Assembly: GCF_010672525.1 (NCBI RefSeq)
Contig: NZ_JAAHGH010000004.1
Span: 190,633-254,632, forward strand
Source: Okeania sp. SIO2B3
GTDB taxonomy: Bacteria > Cyanobacteriota > Cyanobacteriia > Cyanobacteriales > Microcoleaceae
DNA length: 64,000 nt
Direction: 5' to 3'
The notes beneath the pieces are model-generated. The model ran no database searches, had not been told where the DNA came from, and saw only the letters and a list, made by a program, of their open reading frames with translations. Shown piece by piece: positions 17,927 through 27,826 of this stretch (position 1 is its first letter; each line of letters begins with the position of its first letter). The position numbers and the translations under genes are program-made.

Positions 17927-19038
17927 TATTTACCTAATAGTCGATCTCTGGCATATTCAATTCGCCGAGCTACCTTAACCTTGGAACTACTTGCATAACG
18001 CTTTGCGTACTCTTTAAATTCCTTTGTATTGAGTAAATCATTTCCTTGATACTGAAGATTATTTTTTTCTCTCAAGGCAAGAGCAATACCCACAGAAAGA
18101 GATTCAAATTTAACTCTACTTGTTGTTTTATCCAAATTTTTACCTGAGCGAAAACCATTAGGAAAATGTTTGATCACAAAATCTATCATTGCTTCAAATT
18201 CAATTTTCATTTCCTTTAAATTTATTTTTTCATCTTGATTCACATTTCTCAAATACTCATCAAGAAAATTGCCAATTACTATTTTACTTTGAAAATTTTG
18301 ATAATTATTTAAGAATGCAAAAAAACGTAAGACATATTCTTGAGGTTCACGTCTATCAATAGCAGTTTCAGAAAAAGAGCAAAGGTCTCTAAATGTTGAT
18401 GATTCTGATAATTATTGTAATAAATTAGTAACTTTTCCAGGTAATATGCCTATACGTTTCTCCATTTCATTTAATTGAACACTACCAGTATTAATTCTTT
18501 CAAAAACATCTCTTCGTGTTTCCTCATCTGCTTTTTCTGTTAATTCAATTATCCGAACAGTAGCTCTGTTGAAGCGTCTCTGACGAGAAGGGAGTAAGTC
18601 TTCAAATCTAAAATTATTTAGTTGACTTAACTTTTTCAATTCACATAGTTTGAGTTCATTATTAATAAATCTAGTTAGGGTACGAATACGTTGAGTACCA
18701 TCAATAATTTCTAAACGAGCTTCATCTTCTTCATTTTCCTTATCATTAATATCAGCCACAAATATAGGAGGTATTGGCAATCCTAAAAATACAGACTCAA
18801 TAAATTTTGACTGATCTTTTTCTTTCCAAATCATCTCTCTTTGATAATCAGGTATAAATAACTCATTAGTATCGTCTTCTATTCCTTCCATATATTTCTG
18901 AACAATAACTTCTACTGGATATTCCGTTGTTCGATAATCAACAGCCTTTTGCTTTTCCCTAATCTCAGCTTCAGCAGCTTCTTTTTGTGCGTTAGTTATT
19001 TTGGGTTTACTGTTAGTAATTTTCGACTTTGATGGCAT
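17926..19038 (-). pseudogene. DUF262 (GmrSD-like/ParB-fold) protein with in-frame stop
   Basis: The N-terminal part (19038-18415) has the DUF262 hallmarks: LFIPDYQREMIWKEKDQSKF, SVFLGLPIPPIFV, LEIIDGTQRIRTL (DGxQR), and FERINTGSVQLNEMEKR. A single TAA at 18412-18414 interrupts it after GKVTNLLQ. The same frame continues without another stop through LSESSTFRDLCSFSETAIDR and REPQEYVLRFFAFL to 17926, so one substitution (probably GAA to TAA) broke a roughly 370-aa gene. DUF262 proteins occur in GmrSD-type modification-dependent restriction and related defence modules. Confidence 0.85.
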
Positions 19039-19566
19039 ATTTTTGTTTTAAGTAGTTTGTTTAAACCTCAAAGTATATTATAACAGTCGAAGGAAAGGTT
19101 AGGACAGATAAAAAGCTTAAAACTCAGACAAAATAAGATTTTTCCTTCTCTCCTAGATAACTAAAATCTTCTTCCTTCTGCTATATAACTTCAGAGACTA
19201 TTCATCAAGTAAATATTTAAGATAATTACAAATAAAAAAGACATATATTCTGTATAAAATATTTGGTATAGTAATCCTAAATAATTCGCGATCATTGTTA
19301 TTGCTTCGGTTTTTCTCATTCCCTATTCCCTATTCCCTATTCCCTATTCCCTATTCCCTATTCCCTAAAATCTACAATATCTCACAACTCAAATAAGATT
19401 GCTATATTTTGATATAACAGTCATTTTTTGTAGTGCTAATTACAAATAATATCCAGTAGAAATTTCACCTATTGACAGGACAGGAATCTACTATTGTTAT
19501 TCTTTGATATCTATAGCAAGCTAGAATATATGATAGAAATAATTCTAAAATTTAAGCAATAAAGTT
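19039..19566. other. Non-coding stretch
   Basis: Holds the dispersed GAAAGGTTAGGACAGATAAAA block (19092) and a CCCTATT simple repeat (19320-19368). No gene seen. Confidence 0.5.
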
Positions 19567-20064
19567 ATGACAAACCAACAAAACCAAATTACCCAAACTT
19601 ATGCTCAAGATGATGCCCAACAAATTCTGCAAATTGCCCTAGCACGTCGCTCTGAAGGAGGCGAACTAACAAGAGCACAAGTATTAGAAATTGCTAATGA
19701 GATGGGTATTTCTCCAGAAGACTTAGCAGCAGCAGAACAAGAATGGCTTTCCCACCGGAGTGAGTTTCAGGAAAAACAACTTTTTAATCAAGTTCGTCGA
19801 GACAAATTAAAGCAAAGTTTGATTAAATATGGCATTGTAAATTCATTTTTATTGTTGCTGAATTTAGTAACTGCTCATACTCTTTCCTGGTCTTTACCAA
19901 TTTTATTATTGTGGGGATTATGGTTGGCTTTAGATGCCTGGAAAACTTTTCAAATTGAAGGAGAAGAATATGAAAAAGCCTTTCAAAAATGGCGTTTGAA
20001 AAAACAATTAGGTCAATCTTTTGGCTCTTTAGCAAATAAAATATTAAAAAATTTACAGTCTTGA
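19567..20064 (+). CDS. 2TM-domain protein (165 aa)
   Basis: The N-terminal 55 residues form a short helical module (QQILQIALARRSEGGELTRAQVLEIANEMGIS-type, SHOCT/DUF1707-like). A 2TM domain follows with two hydrophobic helices (about 91-104 and 110-122, GIVNSFLLLLNLV and LPILLLWGLWLALDAW) and the ending EYEKAFQKWRLKK. Such proteins are small inner-membrane proteins of unknown role, sometimes fused to sensor kinases. The start ATG follows AAGCAATAAAGTT, with no strong ribosome-binding site. Confidence 0.8.
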   Translation: MTNQQNQITQTYAQDDAQQILQIALARRSEGGELTRAQVLEIANEMGISPEDLAAAEQEWLSHRSEFQEKQLFNQVRRDKLKQSLIKYGIVNSFLLLLNLVTAHTLSWSLPILLLWGLWLALDAWKTFQIEGEEYEKAFQKWRLKKQLGQSFGSLANKILKNLQS

Positions 20065-20325
20065 AAAGAAATGGATATACTGCCTAAATTATAGATAGGA
20101 AAGATAAGGTTTGTTCGATTAATTAAAACCAGGAAAAATCACTCCTAATTCCTTACCTAACAAATAAGCGATCGCTCACTTAAATTAAAGTTTACAGTCT
20201 TGAAAATAAATGGAGATACTGCCTAAATTATAGATAGGAAATATCGGGTTTGTTTAATTAATTAAAACCATGGAAAATTACTCCTAATTCCTTACCTAAC
20301 AAATAAGCGATCGCTCACTTAAATT
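20052..20325 (+). repeat. Tandem duplication of gene 3' end and downstream DNA (~138 bp x2)
   Basis: Unit 1 (20052-20190) begins in the last codons of the 2TM gene (TTTACAGTCTTGAAAA). Unit 2 (20191-20325) repeats it with few changes, through CCTTACCTAACAAATAAGCG and the HIP1 site. It is non-coding apart from the gene's final codons. Confidence 0.85.
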
Positions 20326-20512
20326 ACTCAAATTATTGAAAAAGCGAACACCTATTATATCAAGTCTGCTAAAGAATAAGGAAGAAGACTTAAAAGCCTG
20401 AAAAAAACTTAAATTTTCTGTAGATATTCACCCTAACTTTTACACAAACAATACCAGTGGACATGATATTATTAGTGTGAAAATATTTATTTTAAATAAA
20501 TTCAAAAACACC

Positions 20513-20611
20513 ATGAGATTTATTAACCCCAAAATTGATTATGCCTTTAAAATAATCTTCAGTTTCGATCAAAGTCAAGATATACTAAGAAGTCTTTTTA
20601 ACTTCCTTCTT
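20513..20611 (+). pseudogene. Rpn/PD-(D/E)XK transposase-like fragment
   Basis: The frame opens with MRFINPKIDYAFKIIF followed by SQDILRSLFNF, the N-terminal signature of the Rpn (PD-(D/E)XK nuclease family transposase) proteins common in cyanobacteria. It then runs into TTCCTTCTTCC repeat sequence and stops; about 250 residues are missing. Confidence 0.65.
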
Positions 20612-20731
20612 CCTTCTTTCTTCTTCCTTCAAAATAAACAGAAACGATCGCTCACCTCAGTAATTAAGAGAGCGATCGCGACAAATTTCTTACTAATTTT
20701 TTGACAAAGTAGCCGATATTAAACTGATGAT

Positions 20732-21103
20732 TTAAGCATCCAAAATAGAAACAGTAACTTCACCAGAATTATCATCTTCATAAACATCAAGAAATAAAGC
20801 ACTAACTATAATTGCTTCTTTGACTTCCAATGTAATCGTATCATCATATCCATTTAAAGAAGACCATGTAGCTGAAGTTTCAACATTTGTCTTCAAGTTA
20901 ACAAATTTGCCACCATATATCCAGAGTAAAACAAATGGTTCAGCACCCATACCACTACCATAGCTAAATGATCCACTCTTAATCCGCAAAACATACATAC
21001 CAGGATCTAAACTTGCAGATGCAGCCTCTTTCTGCAGGTTTTCCATCCATGTTTTGTCTACTAATAAACAATTCTTCTTACTATCAACAGTGAGGTTTTT
21101 CAT
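20732..21103 (-). CDS. Conserved hypothetical protein (123 aa)
   Basis: A complete small protein, predicted mostly beta: LDPGMYVLRIKSGSFSYG, EPFVLLWIYGGKFV, SATWSSLNGYDDTITLEV and LFLDVYEDDNSGEVTVSIL. The closing DxYxDDNxGxxTVxI pattern recalls calcium-binding beta-sandwich proteins such as LecA-type lectins, but that is a weak resemblance. No signal peptide or membrane segment. It stands alone; the start ATG follows AAAAGAAGATAGTAAC, a usable but modest ribosome-binding site. Confidence 0.6.
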   Translation of the reverse strand: MKNLTVDSKKNCLLVDKTWMENLQKEAASASLDPGMYVLRIKSGSFSYGSGMGAEPFVLLWIYGGKFVNLKTNVETSATWSSLNGYDDTITLEVKEAIIVSALFLDVYEDDNSGEVTVSILDA

Positions 21104-21607
21104 GTTACTATCTTCTTTTTAGTTAGATTAGATGTTAGTTTTTGGCCTGTTTAAAACAGATTCAATTGGGCTTACCTACCACTATGATTACTGGAGTAAG
21201 CATCAATCATACTATCACAATACAGCCCATAGAAAAATAATAAATTTAGTTAGTTATACCATTTTAAAAAAATAATGTTACGAATAATAAGTCTGATTAA
21301 AAGACACCTGCAGTAGATATTCCTTTGACATAAAAGAGAATTTCCTAGCTCAAAACTGGTATTGGAGCCATTTATCCTGACTCTGTACTCCTCACTCCTG
21401 ACTCCTAATAAATAGCCTAGTCATTTGTAGCAAACATTTATCAAATTGGTATTAGACATTTATTAAGACTTTTGCCCAAAATTTAGTCCTTCATCTTTGA
21501 CGTATTACTCCCAATTAGTGAGATAAGCAATGATAATAGCTTCTATAAAAATAAATGATTAAAGCATCCTATTGAATGAAATTCCATAGAAAAAAATAAG
21601 ACTAAAA
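21104..21607. other. Non-coding stretch
   Basis: AT-rich, with a short run of CTCCTCACTCCTGACTCC repeat near 21387. No gene, RNA or regulatory site that I can support. Confidence 0.45.
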
Positions 21608-21713
21608 GGGTGCATCTCAATATTTGCAAAAATACTTTTTTCCTATATATTCCCTGTTGCCTGTTGCCTAAAAGCGATAATTTTTTGGCTTTATTCAAAA
21701 TTGAGATGCACCC
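21608..21713. mobile_element. MITE, GGGTGCATCTCAAT family, copy 1 (106 bp)
   Basis: Perfect terminal inverted repeats (GGGTGCATCTCAAT; ATTGAGATGCACCC) flanked by an 8-bp direct duplication GACTAAAA (21600-21607 and 21714-21721). The right-hand duplication contains the stop codon of the next gene (21716-21718), so insertion at the stop left the protein unchanged. Other copies: 46251-46704 and 49868-49990. Confidence 0.9.
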
Positions 21714-21715
21714 GA

Positions 21716-22642
21716 CTAAAATCTTTCAATTTTTCGCGCTTCATCTGATAATTTTGCTTCCTTTTGACCAATAATTCTTGCCCTACCATTGAACAAACCA
21801 ATAGGAGTATCAAACAACTCTACCAATTCTGCTTTACCTGATATTATTTTCATCGTTGTTAGAGGCAACTCTTTTAATAACCATCTACTCAAACGATACA
21901 CATATTCCTTTGTTTTCAACTCTCCCATTAAATCAACACCATAGAGTTCATGCAAATATTTATTCGACTTTCCATACCTGCGCCATTGACTTTGTAAATC
22001 TTTCCAAGTTGAACGATGACGATGTTTAACTACAGCATTTTCTACAAACTTAAACTGATAAGAAGTTTCTCGTAAAATACGCCAACAAATATCAGCATCT
22101 CCACCCGTTGTTAAATAAGGACGAAATAATCCTACCTCTACAAAAGCTTGTTTTCTAATCGCTAAATTAGCAGTTTGACCATAAGGACAAAATGAATTAG
22201 CTAAAGTATGTTTTTGAGAAAGAGTATCTTGTTTATCAGCATATTTTTCTAATAAACTATCCCCAGGTAAAGCAAGTATTTCTCCCACGACAATACCAAT
22301 ATTAGAGTCAGAAAATGGCTGAATTAAACTTTCTAACCATTGAGGTTGAGGACGACAGTCACCATCAGTAAAAGCAAATATCTCGCTACTAGCAGCACGA
22401 ATACCAGCATTACGAGCAGCATAAGAACTTTGAATTTTATTTTCAGTAACTAGACAAATTGTAATTTGACTTGACCGTGTTGCTGCTTCAATTACTGACT
22501 TACTGCGATCGCCACTATTATTATCCACAAGTAAATACTCTACTTGGTCAGCAGGATAGGTTTGCGACCGCAGACATTCTATCAAGTCTGGCAAGTCTTT
22601 CTCACCATTATAAATTGGTACAATTACCGAAACTTTTGTCAT
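21716..22642 (-). CDS. Family 2 glycosyltransferase (308 aa)
   Basis: GT-A fold glycosyltransferase. The N-terminal VSVIVPIYNGEKDLPDLIECL nucleotide-binding segment is followed by VDNNSGD (about 40-46), AARNAGI and the metal-binding DxD equivalent FTDGDCRPQPQW (about 90-101). The C-terminal HRHRSTWKDLQSQWRRYGKS is typical of cyanobacterial family members. It probably adds a sugar to a polysaccharide or glycolipid at the cytoplasmic membrane; donor and acceptor are unknown. The stop codon lies inside the target duplication of a MITE. Confidence 0.88.
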   Translation of the reverse strand: MTKVSVIVPIYNGEKDLPDLIECLRSQTYPADQVEYLLVDNNSGDRSKSVIEAATRSSQITICLVTENKIQSSYAARNAGIRAASSEIFAFTDGDCRPQPQWLESLIQPFSDSNIGIVVGEILALPGDSLLEKYADKQDTLSQKHTLANSFCPYGQTANLAIRKQAFVEVGLFRPYLTTGGDADICWRILRETSYQFKFVENAVVKHRHRSTWKDLQSQWRRYGKSNKYLHELYGVDLMGELKTKEYVYRLSRWLLKELPLTTMKIISGKAELVELFDTPIGLFNGRARIIGQKEAKLSDEARKIERF

Positions 22643-22684
22643 GATCGGTTTTTCAATTAATAATTTATATCATGTCCGAATAAT

Positions 22685-22820
22685 TAGACATCTTCAGAAA
22701 AGAGGCAACAGGTAACAGGCAACAGGCAACCCACCCCTAGCCCCTCCCCCTCCCAGGAGGGGAATAATTGATAATTTATCGATAATAATTGATTTTATTT
22801 TTGATTTTTGGAGATGTCTA
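22685..22820. mobile_element. MITE, TAGACATCTCC family, copy 1
   Basis: Ends AGACATCTTC and GGAGATGTCTA form inverted repeats. The interior is a GGCAACAGG repeat plus a block CCCCTCCCCCTCCCAGGAGG and TAATTGATAATTTAT. Copies: 34085-34207, 34209-34332, 47972-48092. Confidence 0.7.
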
Positions 22821-22923
22821 TTAGTGATCAAAAAACTTTCTCCTTTTCCCGATCTTCTTTCTTGCTTCTTTAACTTCCCTCCTGACTCGGTCCTCCTGAC
22901 TCGGTCTTCCTGACTCCTTTTTT

Positions 22924-24009
22924 TTAAAATAAACACAAGCTAGCCAAAATTGCACTAACTGAGTAAAAACATCCCACCACTTGAGTTTCCGACCAACCAG
23001 ATAATTCTAAATGATGATGAAAAGGAGCCATTTTAAATAAGCGCTTACCTACACCATCTGGTCTTTTTGTTGCCTTGTAATAACCCACTTGAGCAATAAC
23101 CGAAAGAGTTTCTATTAAAAAAATCACACTAAGAATTAATAATATCCATAAAGTATTAGTTAGTAGAGCAACTGCAGCTAAACTTCCACCCAAAGCTAAC
23201 GACCCTGTATCACCCATAAATACCTTAGCAGGATTGCGGTTATGAGCAACAAAACCGAGACAACTACCACTCATACAAGCACAAAAAATCATTAACTCCG
23301 GAGCAGTAGGAGCTAAATAAGCAGCTAACCCTAAAAAAGCAACTGCTCCCAAACCTCCCATCAAACCATCAACGCCATCCGTAAGATTTGTCGCATTACT
23401 TTCTGCGACTAAAACAAAACCTGCCAGAGGCCAAAATAGTAATCCTAAAGATAATTGTAAACCAAATGGTAAAGCAATATTAGTAACCGTACTAGGTTCA
23501 CTCCATGCTAGCCATCCACAAAATAGCATTGCAAAACCCACCTGCAAAGCCAATTTCATTTTTGGAGATATTCCCTTATTAGACTTACGTTGCAAAATTC
23601 TCCAATCATCCAACCAACCAATAAAACCATAAGCTAGAGTCATTGCAGATACTGCCATGACATCTGGATGAAATTTCGATAATAACAGAGCGATCGCTAC
23701 TCCTACTGGTACAAAAAATATACCTCCCATAGTTGGAGTACCTGCTTTTTGTAGATGTGCTTGGGGGCCATCCTCCCGGATTATTTGTCCAGCTTTTAGT
23801 CTTCTCAGCATGGGTATAACCCAATACCCCAAACTTGCAGTTGCTAGACCACATAGAATTAGAGGTAAGCTCAGAGATTCTATACCGATAATTCGATTAG
23901 CCATGCTATCTAAAATTAGGGCAAAAGAGCTTAATCCTAAACCCAGACCCAAGAATAAATTTTCTCCCGATAAAGCAATAGATTTGCGAAAAATTAGCTT
24001 ATTTTGCAT
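22924..24009 (-). CDS. mraY: Phospho-N-acetylmuramoyl-pentapeptide transferase MraY
   Basis: MraY joins UDP-MurNAc-pentapeptide to undecaprenyl phosphate, giving lipid I, the first membrane step of peptidoglycan synthesis. Signatures are all present: AGTPTMGGIFF, the Asp pair in GFIGWLDDWR, NATNLTDGVDGL, KVFMGDTGSLALGG and MAPFHHHLELSGW, among about ten hydrophobic helices. The start ATG at 24009 is preferred over one 18 bases upstream because GGAGGAGA lies seven bases before it. 361 residues, as usual. It is not in a division/cell-wall gene cluster here, which is common in cyanobacteria. Confidence 0.97.
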   Translation of the reverse strand: MQNKLIFRKSIALSGENLFLGLGLGLSSFALILDSMANRIIGIESLSLPLILCGLATASLGYWVIPMLRRLKAGQIIREDGPQAHLQKAGTPTMGGIFFVPVGVAIALLLSKFHPDVMAVSAMTLAYGFIGWLDDWRILQRKSNKGISPKMKLALQVGFAMLFCGWLAWSEPSTVTNIALPFGLQLSLGLLFWPLAGFVLVAESNATNLTDGVDGLMGGLGAVAFLGLAAYLAPTAPELMIFCACMSGSCLGFVAHNRNPAKVFMGDTGSLALGGSLAAVALLTNTLWILLILSVIFLIETLSVIAQVGYYKATKRPDGVGKRLFKMAPFHHHLELSGWSETQVVGCFYSVSAILASLCLF

Positions 24010-24145
24010 AAAAAATCTCCTCCACACACACTTTTTGATACTTTAGGTTTGATTAAATAATTATCAAATTCATCTTTTAAATGAATAGCTTTTTGGTAAT
24101 TAATTATTAATTATTAATTATTAATAATTAATTGTTGAAAAATAT

Positions 24146-25204
24146 CTATTCACCAGAGTCATCGGCATTTCCTTCTAAAACATCATCATCACTAAAATTG
24201 TCATCTACAGCTATCAATTCTGAGATTTCCTCTTCCTCTTCTAGATAATTATCTGATTCTGAAGGATCTCTAGGTAACATTCTGCCTGATGTTTCTAACC
24301 AGTCCACTATAGATGAGTCTCGTTGGGTAGGAATTACATCTGCCGGTTCATGACGAGGTATTAGAAGCAGGGAGGGATTGTAAACTAGAACTGGTTGTGA
24401 CTGAGATTGGTTATTTCTACGACTAATAACTCCTACTGGTTTTTCTACTGCTTGTTCTACCTTTGCCTCCACCATACTTGGTGACACAACCTGTAGTTGT
24501 GGGTTTACTGTTTCCTGTACCGTAGTCGGCTGTTGTACTACAGGTTGTGGATTTACTGTTTCCTGTACCGTAGTCGGCTGTTGCACTACAGGTTGTGGAT
24601 TTACTGTTTCCTGTACCGTAGTCGGCTGTTGCACTACAGGTTGTGGATTTACTGTTTCCTGTACCGTAGTCGGCTTTTGTACTACAGGTTGTGGATTTAC
24701 TGTTTCCTGTACCGTAGTCGGCTTTTGTACTACAGGTTGTGGATTTACTGTTTCCTGTACCGTAGTCGGCTTTTGTACTACAGGTTGTGGATTTACTGTT
24801 TCCTGTACCGTAGTCGGCTTTTGTACTACAGGTTGTGGATTTACTGTTTCCTGTGCCGTAGTCGGCTGTGGCACTACAGGTTGTGGATTTACTGTTTCCT
24901 GTACCGTAGTCGGCTGTGGCACTACAGGTTGTGGATTTACTGTTTCCTGTACCGTAGTCGGCTTTTGTACTACAGGTTGTGGATTTACTGTTTCCTGTAC
25001 CGTAGTCGGCTTTTGTACTACAGGTTGTGGATTTACTGTTTCCTGTACCGTAGTCGGCTGTGGCACTACAGGTTGTGGATTTACTGTTTCCTGTACCGTA
25101 GTCGGCTGTTGTACTACAGGTTGTGGATTTACTGTTTCCTGTGCCGTAGTAGGCTGTGGCACTACAGGTTGTGATGGATTGTTTGTTTGTTGTTTTTCTT
25201 CCAT
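24146..25204 (-). CDS. Protein with 14 Pro/Gln/Val-rich 16-residue repeats (352 aa)
   Basis: After 11 residues come 14 consecutive 16-residue units of the form QPVV(QQ/QK/PQ)PTT(V/A)QETVNP, 48 bp each and nearly identical in DNA. A unique C-terminal region of about 115 residues ends in a strongly acidic tail (EEEEEISELIAVDDNFSDDDV). No signal peptide or membrane helix. The unit has no stop on the opposite strand either, so a long mirror frame there is an artefact. Variation is confined to one two-residue site and one V/A site, which suggests recent expansion. Possibly a flexible linker or binding scaffold; function unknown. Confidence 0.7.
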   Translation of the reverse strand: MEEKQQTNNPSQPVVPQPTTAQETVNPQPVVQQPTTVQETVNPQPVVPQPTTVQETVNPQPVVQKPTTVQETVNPQPVVQKPTTVQETVNPQPVVPQPTTVQETVNPQPVVPQPTTAQETVNPQPVVQKPTTVQETVNPQPVVQKPTTVQETVNPQPVVQKPTTVQETVNPQPVVQKPTTVQETVNPQPVVQQPTTVQETVNPQPVVQQPTTVQETVNPQPVVQQPTTVQETVNPQLQVVSPSMVEAKVEQAVEKPVGVISRRNNQSQSQPVLVYNPSLLLIPRHEPADVIPTQRDSSIVDWLETSGRMLPRDPSESDNYLEEEEEISELIAVDDNFSDDDVLEGNADDSGE

Positions 25205-25881
25205 ATATCCTCAGTCAAGGAATTTTAGTAAGTCTATCCTAATATCTTTATATTTACTAATCTCCTCTATCCGGTCTATTGGATTTTAGGGGATTTTGTT
25301 TGAAATTTGCCAGCAAATAATATATATAAATGTTTTTCCTGTCCTTTTTTAAGAGATTAGATGAATTTACTTGCATCAAATCTTGAAAAAGTAGTCAGTA
25401 GTCAATAAATGAGTGAGAATGCGGTCGATGGAAATGATAACTCCACCAAATCCCATTGGCACCCCCTGTAATATCATGTCCGGAGCATTCCTCATTACAC
25501 AGGGCAAATCTTCCTATTCTCACTATTATCCCCGCTCCCTAATCTCTTACTTATTTATAAGTATTCAACCGGAAATGATATAAAGTGGGGTATTAAACCC
25601 ATCCCCACCAGGGAAAAGAGAATTTAAGAGGTTAAGTAAAGAAGCAAGATGGATAATGTTGCACCTAAAGATAATCTAAAATATAAAATTTTTAGATTCA
25701 TTCAAACAAAGTAAAATCAATCCCAGTCGTAAGCTTATCTAAATTTTTTGCTACTATTAAGGATATCGTTAAAATTGCTTAAAACCCGGATACCCTAAGA
25801 ATGTTTTTGAAATTTTCTTCTTCTGCAATAAAAGAAAATTGTCAGCTTAGAATCAACGCAGATTGACAATAAACAAGAATT
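25205..25881. other. Non-coding stretch
   Basis: No gene, hairpin-T terminator or repeat family that I can assign. It must hold the promoters for the divergent genes at 25204 and 25882. Confidence 0.45.
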
Positions 25882-26466
25882 ATGATTTATAAATCCAGAT
25901 TAATAGAGACACTTACAGGCAAAAATCGTGGTTTACTAGCAAATAAATATGACCAACAAGTAATTCTAGCAGCGATCGCTCAAGTAGAAGATGATAATCC
26001 TAACCCTTGTCCCTTTGAAGCAAAAGAACTATTAAATGGCAATTGGCGATTACTTTATACTACCAGTCAAGAATTACTACGCATTGATAGTTTTCCTTTC
26101 CTGAAACTAGGAGAGATTTATCAATGTATCCGAGTCCAAGATACAGCAGTCTATAATATTGCTGAAGTATCCGGTTTGCCTTTTTTAGAAGGAATAGTTA
26201 GTGTTGTTGCTCAGTTTGAAGCTGTGTCCGAAAAGCGAGTAAATGTTAAATTTAATCGTTCAATTTTAGGTTTACAGAGTTTAATAGGTTATCAATCACC
26301 TAATAAATTAATTGCCGAAATAGAATCAGGAAAAAAATTTACTGCTGTTGATTTTAATATACAAAACCGAGAACAAAAGGGATGGTTAGATATTACATAT
26401 TTAGATGAAGATTTACGCATTGGAAGAGGCAATCAAGGCAATGTATTTGTACTAACTAAAGTTTAA
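25882..26466 (+). CDS. PAP/fibrillin family protein (194 aa)
   Basis: Plastid-lipid-associated protein/fibrillin domain over the full length: LNGNWRLLYTTSQELLRID near residue 50 (the family's lipocalin-like GxWxLLYTTS), then FPFLKLGEIYQCI, VVAQFEAVSEKRVNVKFNR and the C-terminal WLDITYLDEDLRIGRGNQGN, which is the most conserved part. In cyanobacteria and plastids these proteins bind lipids or quinones at thylakoids and plastoglobule-like bodies and help in photoprotection. Single gene; the start follows AATAAACAAGAATT. Confidence 0.92.
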   Translation: MIYKSRLIETLTGKNRGLLANKYDQQVILAAIAQVEDDNPNPCPFEAKELLNGNWRLLYTTSQELLRIDSFPFLKLGEIYQCIRVQDTAVYNIAEVSGLPFLEGIVSVVAQFEAVSEKRVNVKFNRSILGLQSLIGYQSPNKLIAEIESGKKFTAVDFNIQNREQKGWLDITYLDEDLRIGRGNQGNVFVLTKV

Positions 26467-26863
26467 GGTAATATACTAACTAATTTTTGTTAATTATGAA
26501 TAATACAGTGCAAATACCTAACAATTATTTTTACTTTATTGATAATTTATTAATCATTTTTAATAATCAAGTCTACTAGAAATTATGTCAAGAAGAAAAG
26601 CATTCTAAAATAGTCTCTAAAATTATTTTTCTGCCTCTTAATACCAATCATCAAAAAGAATGCTATGAACAGGAAATTGGCAAATTATGTAGATCGAGAG
26701 TTTCTCCAATCTTAATTTGTTACTTAATCTCTATTATTAGTTTCTTTTTTTTCTTTCTTCTCTCTTCTCTCTTCTCTCTTGTTAACCTTGACTATTTTGC
26801 CATTACTCGCTCAAACTGGTAAGAGTTATTGTTGCGAATAAAGGTATATTGAAACATAATTAA
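26467..26863. other. Non-coding stretch between convergent genes
   Basis: AT-rich with a CTTCTCTCTTCTCTC run near 26755. No gene or clear terminator seen. Confidence 0.45.
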
Positions 26864-27439
26864 TTAGAACTCTTCTAATAGAGAACTTAAGCGCTGCAAT
26901 AAAGGATCTGCATCCGTTTTTGATTCTTGAACAGATAAATCTTCTTCTGTTGTTTTAGTAGGAGTTAATTCTTCTGACTCTTCTTGAGCTGATTTAGTAA
27001 TAGGTATTTCTATCTGTGACAACTCTGTCTTGAAAGTCTCCATAACTTCGATTAATTTAGCATCTAAATTCACTTGGATTTGAGTCAACTGTTGATGCAA
27101 TTGATTCAAGTGTTTTTTCAACTCATTTTCATTATATTGAACTGTGTTATTAGGTGTCTTCAATTCTTCAGAAACCAATTTTGTTTCTAACTCAGAAAAA
27201 TGTTTTGTAAGCTTCTCATAAATGCGGTGTTCTAACCGTTGTAAATTTGACGCAGATTGAGCTAATTCTGTCGATGATGAAGATACATCCAAAAATTGCC
27301 ATAGAGCTTGTTTACAAAGATTGCTAAAAGTTCGATATTTGTGAGAATTTAACTCTTTTTCTATAGCTGCCAATAATTGCCTATCTGCTGCCTCTTCGGT
27401 AAAAAAGACGTCTTTTTTCTGATTTTTTTCCCAAAGCAT
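26864..27439 (-). CDS. ParR-like partner of the actin-type segregation ATPase (191 aa)
   Basis: The N-terminal 50 residues (ADRQLLAAIEKELNSHKYRTFSNLCKQALWQFL) look like a ribbon-helix-helix segment with the following helix. Residues 60-145 form a heptad-rich coiled coil, and the acidic C-terminus ends in PLLQRLSSLLEEF, a short amphipathic tail of the kind ParR proteins use to bind ParM filaments. It is downstream of and on the same strand as the ParM-like gene. The ParR role is inferred from position and shape; family membership cannot be proved by eye. Confidence 0.6.
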   Translation of the reverse strand: MLWEKNQKKDVFFTEEAADRQLLAAIEKELNSHKYRTFSNLCKQALWQFLDVSSSSTELAQSASNLQRLEHRIYEKLTKHFSELETKLVSEELKTPNNTVQYNENELKKHLNQLHQQLTQIQVNLDAKLIEVMETFKTELSQIEIPITKSAQEESEELTPTKTTEEDLSVQESKTDADPLLQRLSSLLEEF

Positions 27440-27826
27440 CAGGTAATATTTATGTTAATTTAACACGGGGACAGAGAAAATTTATTTTCTACTGTACCCC
27501 CGTTATTTTTTACTTCCAGACCTAGAAAAACTACACAGGAACTCAGTGCTATACTCAATTATCAACTGGATTTTAGCACCTGGGGCCATGTAAAATTGCT
27601 TAGATTGTACAACCTCAAATATGTTTGTAATGTTAACTAGCTATCAGCTATCAGCCTAAAAAGGCAGTGCATAGATAATGGTATCTGTTTGCGGAGCATT
27701 CCGGAACGTCCAAGCTTGGGTTGCTCATCCCCTTAACGCAAAGCTGTTTGCGTAGCATGACCTAGGAAACGCTGATTGCTGAAATGCTGTTTGCGGAGCA
27801 TTCCGTCAGAAAATGCTTTTTAAAAC
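27440..27826. other. Gap between parR-like and parM-like genes, with short repeats
   Basis: Contains three related blocks, GTTTGCGGAGCATTCCG (twice) and GTTTGCGTAGCATGACC. These are dispersed elements also found elsewhere (13073, 62014) rather than obvious centromere iterons. No gene. Confidence 0.45.

Noticed and set aside
24497-25174. Plus-strand coding frame of 225 residues (WIYCFLYRSRL repeats)
   Set aside because: It is the mirror of the 48-bp repeat on the minus strand, where a start with a unique N- and C-terminus exists; its composition is not protein-like.
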